Assembly: GCA_019634415.1 (NCBI GenBank)
Contig: JAHQVJ010000180.1
Coordinates: forward strand, 1-64,000
DNA: 64,000 nt
Direction of reading: 5' to 3'
DNA from: Myxococcales bacterium
GTDB lineage: Bacteria; Myxococcota_A; UBA796; GCA-2862545
Part shown: piece after piece, positions 53,863-63,592 of the stretch
Layout: every line of letters begins with the position of its first letter
How positions within the stretch are numbered: position 1 is the first letter of the stretch
Notes under the pieces: model-generated
The model's database searches: none
Seen by the model: the letters and a program-made list of their open reading frames with translations, nothing else
Told to the model about the DNA's origin: nothing
Made by a program: the position numbers and the translations under genes

Positions 53863-55676
53863 CCGGTGGTCGCTGCGCGCGTGCGGTTGATGGCGCCGAG
53901 GGCCTGCACGATCACCACGCCGGTGAGCACGAGGCTGACGCCAGCGAGCAGCACCCCGGCGATGGGCACGACCCAGAGCACGCCAAGGGCGTTGAGCACC
54001 GCGAAGGACGTGAACAGGCCCACCGAGAGCCCCGCTCGCTGAGCGAAGCCGCGAAAGAGGCGGACGATCCAGTACAGGTTGAAGACGGGCACGAAGAGCA
54101 GCGCCGCCGCCACGGCAGGCTGTAGCGAGCTGCCGGGCTCCGGATGGGTGGCCCACATGTGCCGCGCGAGGAGCGCGAGGGTGACCGCGAAGCCCGCGGT
54201 GGAGATGAACACACCCGCTCCCATCACCCAGCCCGATGCGTCGTCGGTGCCGCCGAGCATGCCCACGGCGACGATGAGGGCCCCGAAGAGCAGGTTCAGG
54301 TACACGCCCGTGAGGAAGGCGGCCACGCTCAGGGGCTTCGTGACGTCCTCTTCTTCCCCCAAGGCTTGGTCGCCCTTGCCGAAGTTGGCGGGGATGTCGA
54401 CGAGCCAGGCCACCCAGATGCCCGGCACCGTGAGCACGCAGACCCACACGAAGAAGCCCGTGTAGCCGAGGAGCTCCTGTGCGGCGCCCGACCAGACCTG
54501 GGCCGCCCACGCGGCCAAGGCCATGATCCCCGTGCCGAAGGCATAGTGGGCCGTCTTGAAGGGGCCTTGGGCCAGCCGGATCATGAACATGAGGTAGGCG
54601 GCGAAGCCGAACCCGTATCCGAAGGACTCCACCCCGATGAGGGCGGTGACCACGCGGAAGCTGTCGGGCTGGGTGGCGGCGAGGAACACGTAGATGAGGT
54701 CGGGCACGTTCAGCGCGATCACCATCGGCCACAGCCAGGCCTTCAGCCCGTGGCGGTAGATGGCGATGCCCCCGAGGATGCCACCGGCCACCAGGCACAG
54801 CACACCCACGGTGCCCTTGGCCACGCCCACCTGCTGCAGGCTGAGCCCGAGCCCGCCCACGTTGCGCTCGTCCAAGAGGAAGGGGCTCACCAGCTTGGCC
54901 ATGTGGTTCTCGGCGAAGCGGTAGTAGACCAGGAACAGGATGCCGGCCATCAGCCCGTCTTTGGCCAAGAATGACGAGAACGTCTTGCCGGTGTTGCCCA
55001 GTGCCTCGGATCCGGCGCGAGGCGCGTCGGCGACGGGCCGAGGCAGCACGAAGAAGTGGTAGGTGAAGCCGATGCCGAAGACCGCGGCCGCGATGCACAG
55101 CGTCGCCGTCCAGCCCTCGACGAGCCCCATCCGCTCGCCCAGCACGCCGGCGAGGACCACCAGGCCTCCCTCGGCGGTCACCAGCGCCACGCGCCAGAAG
55201 GTGCTGCGGATCCCCACGAAGGCGGACTGCAGCCCCTCGCTCAAGCCCAGCATGTAGAAGCCGTCGGCGGCGATGTCGTGGGTGGCCGACAGCACGCCGA
55301 TGAGGGCGAACAGGATCAGGGTGACCTGCACGAAGCCAGACAGTGGCAGGCTGAATCCCACCGCGATGATCGCAGGCACCATGGCCAGCTGCATCGCCAG
55401 CGTCCACGAGCGCTTGGTCCACACCCCGTCCACCAGCGGGCTCCACAGCGCCTTGAAGGCCCAGATCAAGCCCAGCCAGCTGGTGTAGAAGGCGATCTCG
55501 GTGTTCGAGACCTCCAGCGTCTTGTACATCACCACGGAGACGATGTTGACCAGGACGTAGGGCAAGCCTTCGATGAAGTACAGGCTCGGCACCCAGCTGA
55601 TCGCGCGGCCCCAGGACTCGGTGGAGTCGGCGGGGGCGTCGCCATCGGGGGCTGCGTAGGGATGGTCGTCGGACAT
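53859..55676 (-). CDS. MFS permease, AmpG/PAT-like
   Basis: 605 residues, ATG at 55676. About 12-14 hydrophobic helices. The start SLYFIEGLPYVLVNIVSVVM, then LWSPLVDGVW and SATHDIAADGF, are hallmarks of the AmpG/acetyl-CoA (PAT) transporter group of MFS proteins (usually FxxGxP and D-x-x-AD-G). The extra length comes from a loop near residues 420-440 and two additional C-terminal helices. Substrate unknown. Its stop overlaps the next gene. Confidence 0.85.
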   Translation of the reverse strand: MSDDHPYAAPDGDAPADSTESWGRAISWVPSLYFIEGLPYVLVNIVSVVMYKTLEVSNTEIAFYTSWLGLIWAFKALWSPLVDGVWTKRSWTLAMQLAMVPAIIAVGFSLPLSGFVQVTLILFALIGVLSATHDIAADGFYMLGLSEGLQSAFVGIRSTFWRVALVTAEGGLVVLAGVLGERMGLVEGWTATLCIAAAVFGIGFTYHFFVLPRPVADAPRAGSEALGNTGKTFSSFLAKDGLMAGILFLVYYRFAENHMAKLVSPFLLDERNVGGLGLSLQQVGVAKGTVGVLCLVAGGILGGIAIYRHGLKAWLWPMVIALNVPDLIYVFLAATQPDSFRVVTALIGVESFGYGFGFAAYLMFMIRLAQGPFKTAHYAFGTGIMALAAWAAQVWSGAAQELLGYTGFFVWVCVLTVPGIWVAWLVDIPANFGKGDQALGEEEDVTKPLSVAAFLTGVYLNLLFGALIVAVGMLGGTDDASGWVMGAGVFISTAGFAVTLALLARHMWATHPEPGSSLQPAVAAALLFVPVFNLYWIVRLFRGFAQRAGLSVGLFTSFAVLNALGVLWVVPIAGVLLAGVSLVLTGVVIVQALGAINRTRAATTG

Positions 55677-55684
55677 GGCGTTCC

Positions 55685-57232
55685 TTACCACACCGGCTCG
55701 AACACCACGTCGTCCGCATACAGGCTGGGGATCGCGTCGGAGCGGTAGGACCGAACACCCGGCAGTCCGCCGTCCATGGGAGCGGTGAGCTGCAGATCCA
55801 GGGCCGGATCGTCGAGCGCGTCGGGATCGAGCTGTATCAGCCGCATCCGGACGTCCTCGATGGCGTCGTCGGGACCGGTCTGGATCCAGCCGAAGTTGGC
55901 CAGCACGTGGCCGGTGACGGGCAGCGGATCGGCGTCGCCCATCCGCGGAGACTGGACGGGTCCTCCGCCGGGCACGAAGGACCAGGCTTGCTCGACGGTG
56001 CCTGCGTCTTCGTCGATGCGGTAGGCCACCACCCTGGAGCGCCAGGGCTCGTCGGGGGGCTCGGTGTAGGGGGTGTGGCCGAAGTTGTGGTTGTCGAACA
56101 CCACCATCAGGCCATCGGCGTCGAAGGCGGGCGCGTGGGGGTGGTAGGGCCACTGCAGATCGCCCACGGGCTCGAGCAGCCAGTCCGACTGCGGTGACTG
56201 CCACCCAGCGGGGTCCCCCAGCAGCCAGCGCGGCTCCCCTGCCTCGTCCAGCGCGATCAGCGCGTCCTGGTGGCGCAGGCTCACCACCGCACCTCCGCTC
56301 GGGTGGGGCACCGCCCCGTTGACGTGCAGCCAGTCGAGCCCGCCGCGCAGCGGCTCCAGCGAGGACATGCCGATGCGCGAGTCGTCGAGCAGCGGCGTGA
56401 GGTCCACGTCCCACAGCAGCGCTCCTTCTCGATCCAGGCGGATCACGCGGCTGGTGACCAGATCGGTGGCTTGGTCGAGGGTGGTGGGATCGTCGACGGA
56501 GGAGGGGTACGCGGCGCTGCTGTGCACCCCGTTGCTCAGGGAGAGCATCGTGCCGTCGGGGTAGGGGTGCAGCTCGTGGTGCACGCTGTCCACGGGCAGC
56601 GGCCGATCGTGGTCCAGCTCGGGCTCGGGTACCCAGCGGGCCACGGGCGCATTGAGGAAGTCCACTTCCTCGGGGATGATCCGGAGCCCCAAGAGGGTGC
56701 CTTCCGAGGTGCGCCCCACGTCGCCGAAGTTGTTGTCCTGCTCCACGAACCAGGCCACCTCGAGGTCGATGGCGTCGAAGGCGACGATGCGGTGGGAGCC
56801 TCCCTCGCCCACGCGTCGCACGGTGGCGAGCACGTACCCGGGCTCCACCCGATCCGGATCGTGGGCCAGCACGTCGATCACGGGGAAGTCCGTGGGCAGT
56901 GGCCCGGTCTCGACGACGAGCGAGCCCGCCAGGCGGCTGCGGCCCCGCTCGTCATCGAGGGTGACGTCAACCGTGTAGCTCCGGTTCGGCTTCAACCCGA
57001 GGAGCGGCACCGCGTGATCGGTGGCGAAGGTGGGGAAGACCACGCGAAACCCCTGGTCCTCGGCCTGGGCGTGCACGGACAGCTGCGTGGGCACGGCGCT
57101 GGACACCACCAGCCGGCGGGCCAGCGGCACGTTGTCGACCGGCTGCAGCACGGGCTCGACGGTGGCGGCAGGCCCCGGGCGACAAGCCACCAGCACCATC
57201 GCCAGGGCCGCTGCTGTGGACGGCAGCCTCAC
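55685..57232 (-). CDS. Arylsulfotransferase-like lipoprotein, copy A
   Basis: 515 residues from a GTG at 57232 overlapping the stop of copy B (GTGA). Lipobox LVAC at about 20. N-terminal fibronectin-like beta domain (about 40-125), then an ASST-like propeller: VHHELHPYPDGTMLSLSN, LDWLHVNGAVPHPSGGAVV, SLRHQDALIALDEAGEPRW and HPHAPAFDADGLMVVFDNH. Close paralogue of copy B, with shared C-terminal SLYADDVVFE. ASST enzymes move sulfate between phenolic compounds; the activity is not proven here. Confidence 0.8.
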   Translation of the reverse strand: MRLPSTAAALAMVLVACRPGPAATVEPVLQPVDNVPLARRLVVSSAVPTQLSVHAQAEDQGFRVVFPTFATDHAVPLLGLKPNRSYTVDVTLDDERGRSRLAGSLVVETGPLPTDFPVIDVLAHDPDRVEPGYVLATVRRVGEGGSHRIVAFDAIDLEVAWFVEQDNNFGDVGRTSEGTLLGLRIIPEEVDFLNAPVARWVPEPELDHDRPLPVDSVHHELHPYPDGTMLSLSNGVHSSAAYPSSVDDPTTLDQATDLVTSRVIRLDREGALLWDVDLTPLLDDSRIGMSSLEPLRGGLDWLHVNGAVPHPSGGAVVSLRHQDALIALDEAGEPRWLLGDPAGWQSPQSDWLLEPVGDLQWPYHPHAPAFDADGLMVVFDNHNFGHTPYTEPPDEPWRSRVVAYRIDEDAGTVEQAWSFVPGGGPVQSPRMGDADPLPVTGHVLANFGWIQTGPDDAIEDVRMRLIQLDPDALDDPALDLQLTAPMDGGLPGVRSYRSDAIPSLYADDVVFEPVW

Positions 57233-58749
57233 AGCTTCTCGAAGACGACGTCGTCTGCATACAGCGACGGGATGGACTCCCCACGGAAGCTGCGCACGCC
57301 GATGTTGGAGTTGGGTCTGCGCACCCACAGATCCAGCACCGGTCGCTCCGGATCTGCCGGATCGAACTCCACGAGCCGCAGCGACACGAGCTCCTGCTCC
57401 TGGTTCAGTGCGTCGACGTAGGCGAAGTTGGCCAGCACGTTGCCGGTCTGCAACAGCGGATCGGCGTCTCCCATGCGCGACACCTGCATCTCGGGTCCTG
57501 GGGGGTGGTACGACCAGGCTTCTTCCACCGTCATCGTGGCTTCGTCGATGCGGTAGGCGACCACCCGGCTCGCCCAATCCGTGGAGCTTCCCGCCTCGTA
57601 GGGCGTGCGGCCGTGGTTGTGGTTGTCGAAGAGCAGCAGCAGGCCATCGGCGTCGAAGGCGGGCGCGTGGGCGTGGTAGTGCCACCGTCCGCCTCCCGTC
57701 ATCTCGAGGAGGTAGGGTGCGTGGGCGTCCGACCAGCCCGCCGGATCCCCCAGGATCCAGACGAGCTGTCCGGTCTCGTCGAGCTTGATCACGGCGTCCT
57801 GGTGTCGCAGGCTCACCAGCACCCCCCCGTCGGGATCTGGGATCACCGCGTTGGCGTGCGTCCAGTCCAGGCCGTTGAGGGTGGTCTCGAGGGAGCCGAA
57901 GCCGATGCGCGAGTCGTCGAGCACGTCGGCGAGGGGGAAGTCCCAGATCAGCGAACCATCGGCGGCGAAGCGGATCACGCGGCTGGTGGTCAGGTCCGCC
58001 TGCCGGTAGACGGCCGCGTCGAGGTCGTAGCTGTCGGGGTAGGCCGGGCTCGTGTGGAGGTAGTTGGTGAGGCTCAAGAACGAGCCGTCCCCGAAGGGGT
58101 ACAGCTCGTGGTGGGCGCCGTTCGCCTCCAGCACGATGGAGTCGGGGGCGGTGCTGTCCGGAGACCAGCGGCGGATCACCCGCCGCAGGAAGTCCACCTC
58201 CGACGGCACCGTGGAGCTGCGGATGCCCACCAGCGTTCCCTCGGGCGTCATGCGCACGTCGGAGAAGCCATCGTCGACGGCGAGCCAGGCCACCTCGAGG
58301 TCGTCGATGTCCCAAGCCACCAGCATGTCGAAGCCGTCGTCTCCGATGCCACGCACGTTGGCGAGTCGGTAGCCGGGCTCGGCGCGCTCCGGGTCGTGCG
58401 CCCGCACGTCGACGATCCCGAAGTCCTCTTCGGGGACGGGGATGGTCTGCACCGTGAGCTGGCCGGCCTCCGTCGTGCGGCCGAGCGTATCGAGCAGGCG
58501 GACGTCCACCGTCCAGGTGCGGTCGGCCTTCAGCCCCAACAGCGCCACCTCGTGATCGGTGCGCACCTCGGGCCAGCGAACGCGGAAGCGCTCGTCGTCG
58601 GCCGTGGCCACCACCTCGAGCTGACTCGGCGCGTCGGTGGTGACGGTGAGCAGTCGCGCCAGAGGCACGCCCTCCTGCTCCTCGAGGCGGGGTGGCTCCA
58701 CCACCTGGACGGAGGGAGCGCAGGCGATCACGAGGGCGAGGGTCGTCAT
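57229..58749 (-). CDS. Arylsulfotransferase-like lipoprotein, copy B
   Basis: 506 residues, ATG at 58749. Very short signal with lipobox VIAC (Cys10). Same layout as copy A: Ig-like domain then propeller (AHHELYPFGDGSFLSLTNY, LDWTHANAVIPDPDGGVLV, SLRHQDAVIKLDETGQLVW, YHAHAPAFDADGLLLLFDNH), ending SLYADDVVFEKL. Adjacent paralogues imply a local duplication. Conserved His-rich blades resemble the ASST active-site region. Confidence 0.8.
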   Translation of the reverse strand: MTTLALVIACAPSVQVVEPPRLEEQEGVPLARLLTVTTDAPSQLEVVATADDERFRVRWPEVRTDHEVALLGLKADRTWTVDVRLLDTLGRTTEAGQLTVQTIPVPEEDFGIVDVRAHDPERAEPGYRLANVRGIGDDGFDMLVAWDIDDLEVAWLAVDDGFSDVRMTPEGTLVGIRSSTVPSEVDFLRRVIRRWSPDSTAPDSIVLEANGAHHELYPFGDGSFLSLTNYLHTSPAYPDSYDLDAAVYRQADLTTSRVIRFAADGSLIWDFPLADVLDDSRIGFGSLETTLNGLDWTHANAVIPDPDGGVLVSLRHQDAVIKLDETGQLVWILGDPAGWSDAHAPYLLEMTGGGRWHYHAHAPAFDADGLLLLFDNHNHGRTPYEAGSSTDWASRVVAYRIDEATMTVEEAWSYHPPGPEMQVSRMGDADPLLQTGNVLANFAYVDALNQEQELVSLRLVEFDPADPERPVLDLWVRRPNSNIGVRSFRGESIPSLYADDVVFEKL

Positions 58750-58809
58750 GGGGGTGCAGGGTACCTTCCCGGGGGCTCGACTCGCGACACCCCGGTGCGT
58801 CGGGCCCGC

Positions 58810-59343
58810 TCAGCGCGGCTCTTGCTCCACCACCGTGCTGCGCATCAAGCCCTCCAAGAAGGCCTCTTGCAGCTCTGGTTCCTCCGAGTTGAGGAAGGTG
58901 GTGCCTGGCTCTGCCAGGCTCGCGACGTCTTCGAGCCACCACGTGTCGCCGAGGTGGAGCCGGTAGCGCTGTCCCCACCGCGCGGCGAAGCCCGCCCCGA
59001 TCTCCAGATCGAAGCCATCCGACACCAGCGTGGTCACCTCGTCGCCCTCGTCGAAGCGAACGGTGAACCGGTCCACGACGAAGAACAGACCGCAGTGCTC
59101 CCCGATGGGGAGACCCAGCGAGTCCTCCGACTCGGCGCCGTCGAAGAAGAACGTCGTGGGCCCCAAGGGCAGGGGAGGGTCGTCGCAGTCGGTGACGTGC
59201 ACCTCGAGTGCGTCGAGCTGCCCGCCTCTGGCGTGCTGGATGTCGTTGTCGATCAGGCGGGCGTTCATGCTGGGGTTGCCGACGAAGGTGCCCGACGAGG
59301 GGTCGGCACAGGCAGCCAGGAGCATCACCAGGGCAGGTCTCAT
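58810..59343 (-). CDS. Lipoprotein with FVGNP motif
   Basis: 177 residues, ATG at 59343 overlapping the TIGR02147 stop (ATGA). Lipobox LLAAC. The mature start SGTFVGNPS is a motif I associate with lipoproteins encoded next to TIGR02147 genes. Otherwise a beta-rich protein with few Cys (TDCDD, EHCGLFF). Function unknown; coupling to the TIGR02147 gene suggests a dedicated partner. Confidence 0.65.
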   Translation of the reverse strand: MRPALVMLLAACADPSSGTFVGNPSMNARLIDNDIQHARGGQLDALEVHVTDCDDPPLPLGPTTFFFDGAESEDSLGLPIGEHCGLFFVVDRFTVRFDEGDEVTTLVSDGFDLEIGAGFAARWGQRYRLHLGDTWWLEDVASLAEPGTTFLNSEEPELQEAFLEGLMRSTVVEQEPR

Positions 59344-60188
59344 GGGGCGGACTCCTCGCGGCGGCCGGTCAAGGGGAAGATCTGCAGGCTCATCTGCACC
59401 ACGCGATCGGCGTCCTCGGCGCTGGCGTCGCACAGGTGCATCCTGCGCTCGAGGAAGGCGTTGGCTTCGGCCTTCAAGGTGTCCATGAGGGACTCGGGTA
59501 CCCCCACCGTCACCGAGAGCAGGTGTCGCTCGGTGCCGGGGAAGCGCTCGATGGACTCCGCAGCCAGCTGCAAGGCGCCGCGGTAGTAGTTGATGACGGC
59601 GAGCCGCTCCACCTCGGGTGCCGTGACGACGCTCGCGTCGGTGGCGACCAGGGTGTCGTCCTCCTCCACGAGCAGGCCGAGCTCCAGCAGCGTCTGCAGC
59701 CCCTTGCGCGCCTCCGACTCGGTGATGCGAGGGCGCAGCTGGTCGGCCACCCAGGCCGGATCGGACCGGAAGTCGGGTCGACGGGCGAGCTCCCGGATGG
59801 CGGGAAGCGTCCAGCTAGACAGGTAGCGAAACGCGTCGTGCTCGATGCGGCGGGCCTCTCGGAAGCGCCGCGTGGCGCAGATCTGCTCCCACGCCTCGTT
59901 GCGTGCGTCGGCGTGCTTGGCCTGATCCAACGCCACGAGCAGTCGGAAGAACTGGGCCTCTCCCGCGCGAAGGCCGAGGCCGCGCACGAAGGACTCCGTG
60001 GTGCGCTCGGTGAGGTTGCGCCGCCCCTCGATGACGTGATGCAGCAGGGAGGGGTTCTTCTGATCGCACAGCCTGGCGAACAGCCGATGGCTGAAGCGGG
60101 GATTGAGCGTCTTCTTGGCTCCGAACCAGTCGGAGAGGTAGCGCCGATAGTCGAGGTAGGCGTAGGGGCTTGGGAGGGTGGGACGCAT
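59340..60188 (-). CDS. TIGR02147-family protein
   Basis: 282 residues, ATG at 60188. Matches the family start YLDYRRYLSDWF, SHRLFARLCDQKNPSLLHHVIEG with its helix-turn-helix-like region, and LGLRAGEAQFFRLLV. C-terminal VTVGVPESLMDTLKAE and FPLTG are also family features. These proteins are abundant in Fibrobacteres and former deltaproteobacteria and are probably DNA-binding regulators. First gene of the seven-gene operon, and so a candidate local regulator. Confidence 0.88.
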   Translation of the reverse strand: MRPTLPSPYAYLDYRRYLSDWFGAKKTLNPRFSHRLFARLCDQKNPSLLHHVIEGRRNLTERTTESFVRGLGLRAGEAQFFRLLVALDQAKHADARNEAWEQICATRRFREARRIEHDAFRYLSSWTLPAIRELARRPDFRSDPAWVADQLRPRITESEARKGLQTLLELGLLVEEDDTLVATDASVVTAPEVERLAVINYYRGALQLAAESIERFPGTERHLLSVTVGVPESLMDTLKAEANAFLERRMHLCDASAEDADRVVQMSLQIFPLTGRREESAP

Positions 60189-60346
60189 GTGTCTGAAGGG
60201 TAGTGGATACGCCAGTGCCTCACAATGAGCTTCTGCACTGATCGTATTCAAGACGCCAACAGAGCCGGGCCCGATTGCTCCGTTGTGGTGAATACACCCT
60301 CCTCAAGTGCTCCGGGGTTGTGCCGAACGGTGGGGCTGGAGCTCGG

Positions 60347-60724
60347 ATGCCAGCAGATCCTCCTGACTTCACCGACCTCGTCCCCACGGAGGCGCCGGCG
60401 CCACGCAGGCAGGCGATGACCTTCAGTGCGCCCGTCGAGAGCCCCTTCGACGCACCGCCCCTCCCGTTCCACCACACGCCGCAGCCAGCGCAGCGCATGG
60501 CGCGCTACGTGCCGCAGGACGTCTATGGGCAGCCCGTCGGGCGCCGAGAGACGGACACGCCGGCCGAGCCCGAGGGCCCGACCGGCGTGCGTGAGCTGAA
60601 TCCGATGCCGCCTCGCACCGGCTTCGTCAACCCCGGCGTGGTGGTGGCGGTGGGGGTGACGCTGCTCGTGAGCGCGCTCGTCGCCCTGATGGAGCTGTAC
60701 GAGGCCGGACGGATCCAGCTGTAG
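60347..60724 (+). CDS. Small single-pass membrane protein
   Basis: 125 residues from an ATG at 60347 with GGAG nearby; an in-frame ATG at 60275 would add 24 residues. The first 85 residues are polar and Pro-rich; one transmembrane helix (about 96-116) is followed by a short tail. No family recognised. The 158 bp before it, between divergent genes, holds no other feature I can name. Confidence 0.5.
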   Translation: MPADPPDFTDLVPTEAPAPRRQAMTFSAPVESPFDAPPLPFHHTPQPAQRMARYVPQDVYGQPVGRRETDTPAEPEGPTGVRELNPMPPRTGFVNPGVVVAVGVTLLVSALVALMELYEAGRIQL

Positions 60725-60787
60725 CGCTTCGATGTGACCGTCCATCTGCCGCAGGTGTCTTGAAGACATGGGCCAGGAGGACGGACC

Positions 60788-62158
60788 ATGGATCCTACGG
60801 CATCTCAGTGCGGCAGCCACGTCGACCCGACCGCGATGGAGGGGTCGGCCGATGGGCTTAGCCTCGCGACGGTCCTTCGCGCTCAGCGGCTCTCCTGGGA
60901 GGAGATCGACGGGTTGGTGCCGGGCATCCTGGCGGTCGTGTCGGCGGCCCACCTGCGCGGCTGCGCTCATCGTGATCTGGAGCCAGGCGACGTCTGGCTC
61001 GTCATGACCGAGTCTGGTCTGCAGCCCAGCGTGTCGGGCTTCGCGATGGACGAGGGCACTCGGAGCGAGGGAGTGTCGAGGGACGTCTTCGCCCTGGGGC
61101 GCCTCTTGTTCGAGATGGTGACGGGTCGGCCGTTCGAGCCATCGGACCCACCGCAGTCGGCACGAGAGCTGGCTCCTCGGGCTCCCGAACGCATGATGCG
61201 AGCCATCGAGGCATGCCTTCGCGCAGATCCCCGGCAGCGGCCGACGGTCGACGGAGTCGCGGAGATGTGGGGGGCGGACCTGTCCACGGTGCCCCCCATC
61301 CGCACGGCGCAGCCCTCCCTGCGCCGTGACCTGGGGCCGACGCTGGTTCCCTGCCCGTCGGTGCAGCGGCGCCAGGCACCGCCGCCCGAGGTAGCCCCGC
61401 AGCTCGTGGTGGGGCTCGTGCTCTCGGCGATGGCCCCGTTGGTCGCCTTGGCCATTGGGAGCGCATCGATCCGCTCTGGCGAGGCGAGATCTACTCGGGG
61501 GGAGCCGGTCCTTGCTCCCGTCTCGGTGGCCGTCGCGGAGGTTCCGCTGCTCCCCCTCGTGAGCCAGCAGCCGTCGCCGGCGCCGTTTGTGAGCGCGCCG
61601 CCAGCGCCGCTCGCCCCCCCGGCTCCGCCGGCGCTGGAGCCGCGAGCGGAGGTCGAGGAACCCCTCGTTCGCGAGCCCGAGACGCTCGGCAGCGCGCAGC
61701 CCAAGGAGCGTATCGCCGAGGCCAGGGCCCTCGCCGAGAGGCCCGACGACCCGGGCGCCGTGGCCCAGCTGATCCACATCGCGAGGACCGATCCGGCCCG
61801 GAGCGTCCGTCGCGAGGTCTTCGAGATCTCGCTGTCCCTGTACGACAGCGGCCGGCACGAGCTCGAGCCGGCCCTGCTCTGGCAGATGGCCAACGGCAGG
61901 GAGCGGATGGCGATTCGGGCGACGGAAGCCTACGGACGCTCGGGCGACGATCCCACGAAGCTGTGGAGTGCTCTTCGGCACGCCACACCCAAGGTGCGAC
62001 GGGTGGCACTCAAGGTCCTGCCCCAGGTCGCACGTCGGTCGTCGTCGTCGAACGTGGACTACGGCGCGCTCCTCGGGCCGTTGCTGGAAGCGGACCAGCC
62101 GGGATCGATCCAGCGGCTCGCGCAAGACACGCAGCGCGAGGTCGCCGCGCGTCTCTGA
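60788..62158 (+). CDS. Kinase-like protein lacking the N-lobe, with HEAT-like repeats
   Basis: 456 residues, ATG with GGAGG upstream. Residues about 25-160 correspond to a kinase C-lobe only: HRDLEPGDV (K and N of HRDLKPxN changed), VSGFAM in place of DFG, then DVFALGRLLFEMVTGRPF and RPTVDGV. There is no Gly loop or ATP lysine, so it is a pseudokinase. A hydrophobic helix at about 205-228 probably spans the membrane. A Pro/Ala-rich stretch follows, and residues about 300-456 form HEAT-like repeats (ARSVRREVFEISLSL, KVRRVALKVLPQVA). Perhaps an adaptor in a kinase pathway. Confidence 0.75.
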   Translation: MDPTASQCGSHVDPTAMEGSADGLSLATVLRAQRLSWEEIDGLVPGILAVVSAAHLRGCAHRDLEPGDVWLVMTESGLQPSVSGFAMDEGTRSEGVSRDVFALGRLLFEMVTGRPFEPSDPPQSARELAPRAPERMMRAIEACLRADPRQRPTVDGVAEMWGADLSTVPPIRTAQPSLRRDLGPTLVPCPSVQRRQAPPPEVAPQLVVGLVLSAMAPLVALAIGSASIRSGEARSTRGEPVLAPVSVAVAEVPLLPLVSQQPSPAPFVSAPPAPLAPPAPPALEPRAEVEEPLVREPETLGSAQPKERIAEARALAERPDDPGAVAQLIHIARTDPARSVRREVFEISLSLYDSGRHELEPALLWQMANGRERMAIRATEAYGRSGDDPTKLWSALRHATPKVRRVALKVLPQVARRSSSSNVDYGALLGPLLEADQPGSIQRLAQDTQREVAARL

Positions 62159-62164
62159 GCGATG

Positions 62165-62195
62165 GCGCCGGTCCATCCTCGAGATGAACCGGCGC
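62165..62195. terminator. Bidirectional hairpin between convergent genes
   Basis: 13-bp arms (GCGCCGGTCCATC and GATGAACCGGCGC, one mismatch) around a 5-nt loop, between the pseudokinase stop and the EF-Tu stop. No T-run. Confidence 0.5.
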
Positions 62196-62200
62196 TTCGA

Positions 62201-63394
<1,194 letters not shown>

Positions 63395-63406
63395 CGAGGG
63401 CCTCCT

Positions 63407-63423
63407 GGCTCCCAACGGGAGCC
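63407..63423 (-). promoter_or_regulatory. Hairpin next to the EF-Tu ribosome site
   Basis: Perfect 7-bp stem GGCTCCC/GGGAGCC with a 3-nt loop, ending directly beside the AGGAGG of tuf (63401-63406). Could affect translation initiation. Confidence 0.4.
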
Positions 63424-63452
63424 GTGCGGATGGTGAGAGGCCCGAGGAGACG

Positions 63453-63488
63453 AAAAAGCCCCCTCGGGCGGATGCCGGAGGGGGCTTT
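63453..63488 (-). terminator. Rho-independent terminator upstream of tuf
   Basis: 11-bp stem AAAGCCCCCTC/GAGGGGGCTTT on the minus strand followed by a run of five T. Either ends the upstream membrane-protein transcript or acts as an attenuator in the tuf leader. Confidence 0.82.
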
Positions 63489-63592
63489 CGAAACGCGGCG
63501 TTCAGTGCCTGTTCAAGTGCCTCCCCCGGCGCACGGGTCCAAGTCCAACAACGATGCGTTGGGCAAGGACACGTAGACGGAGGGCAGCAGGA

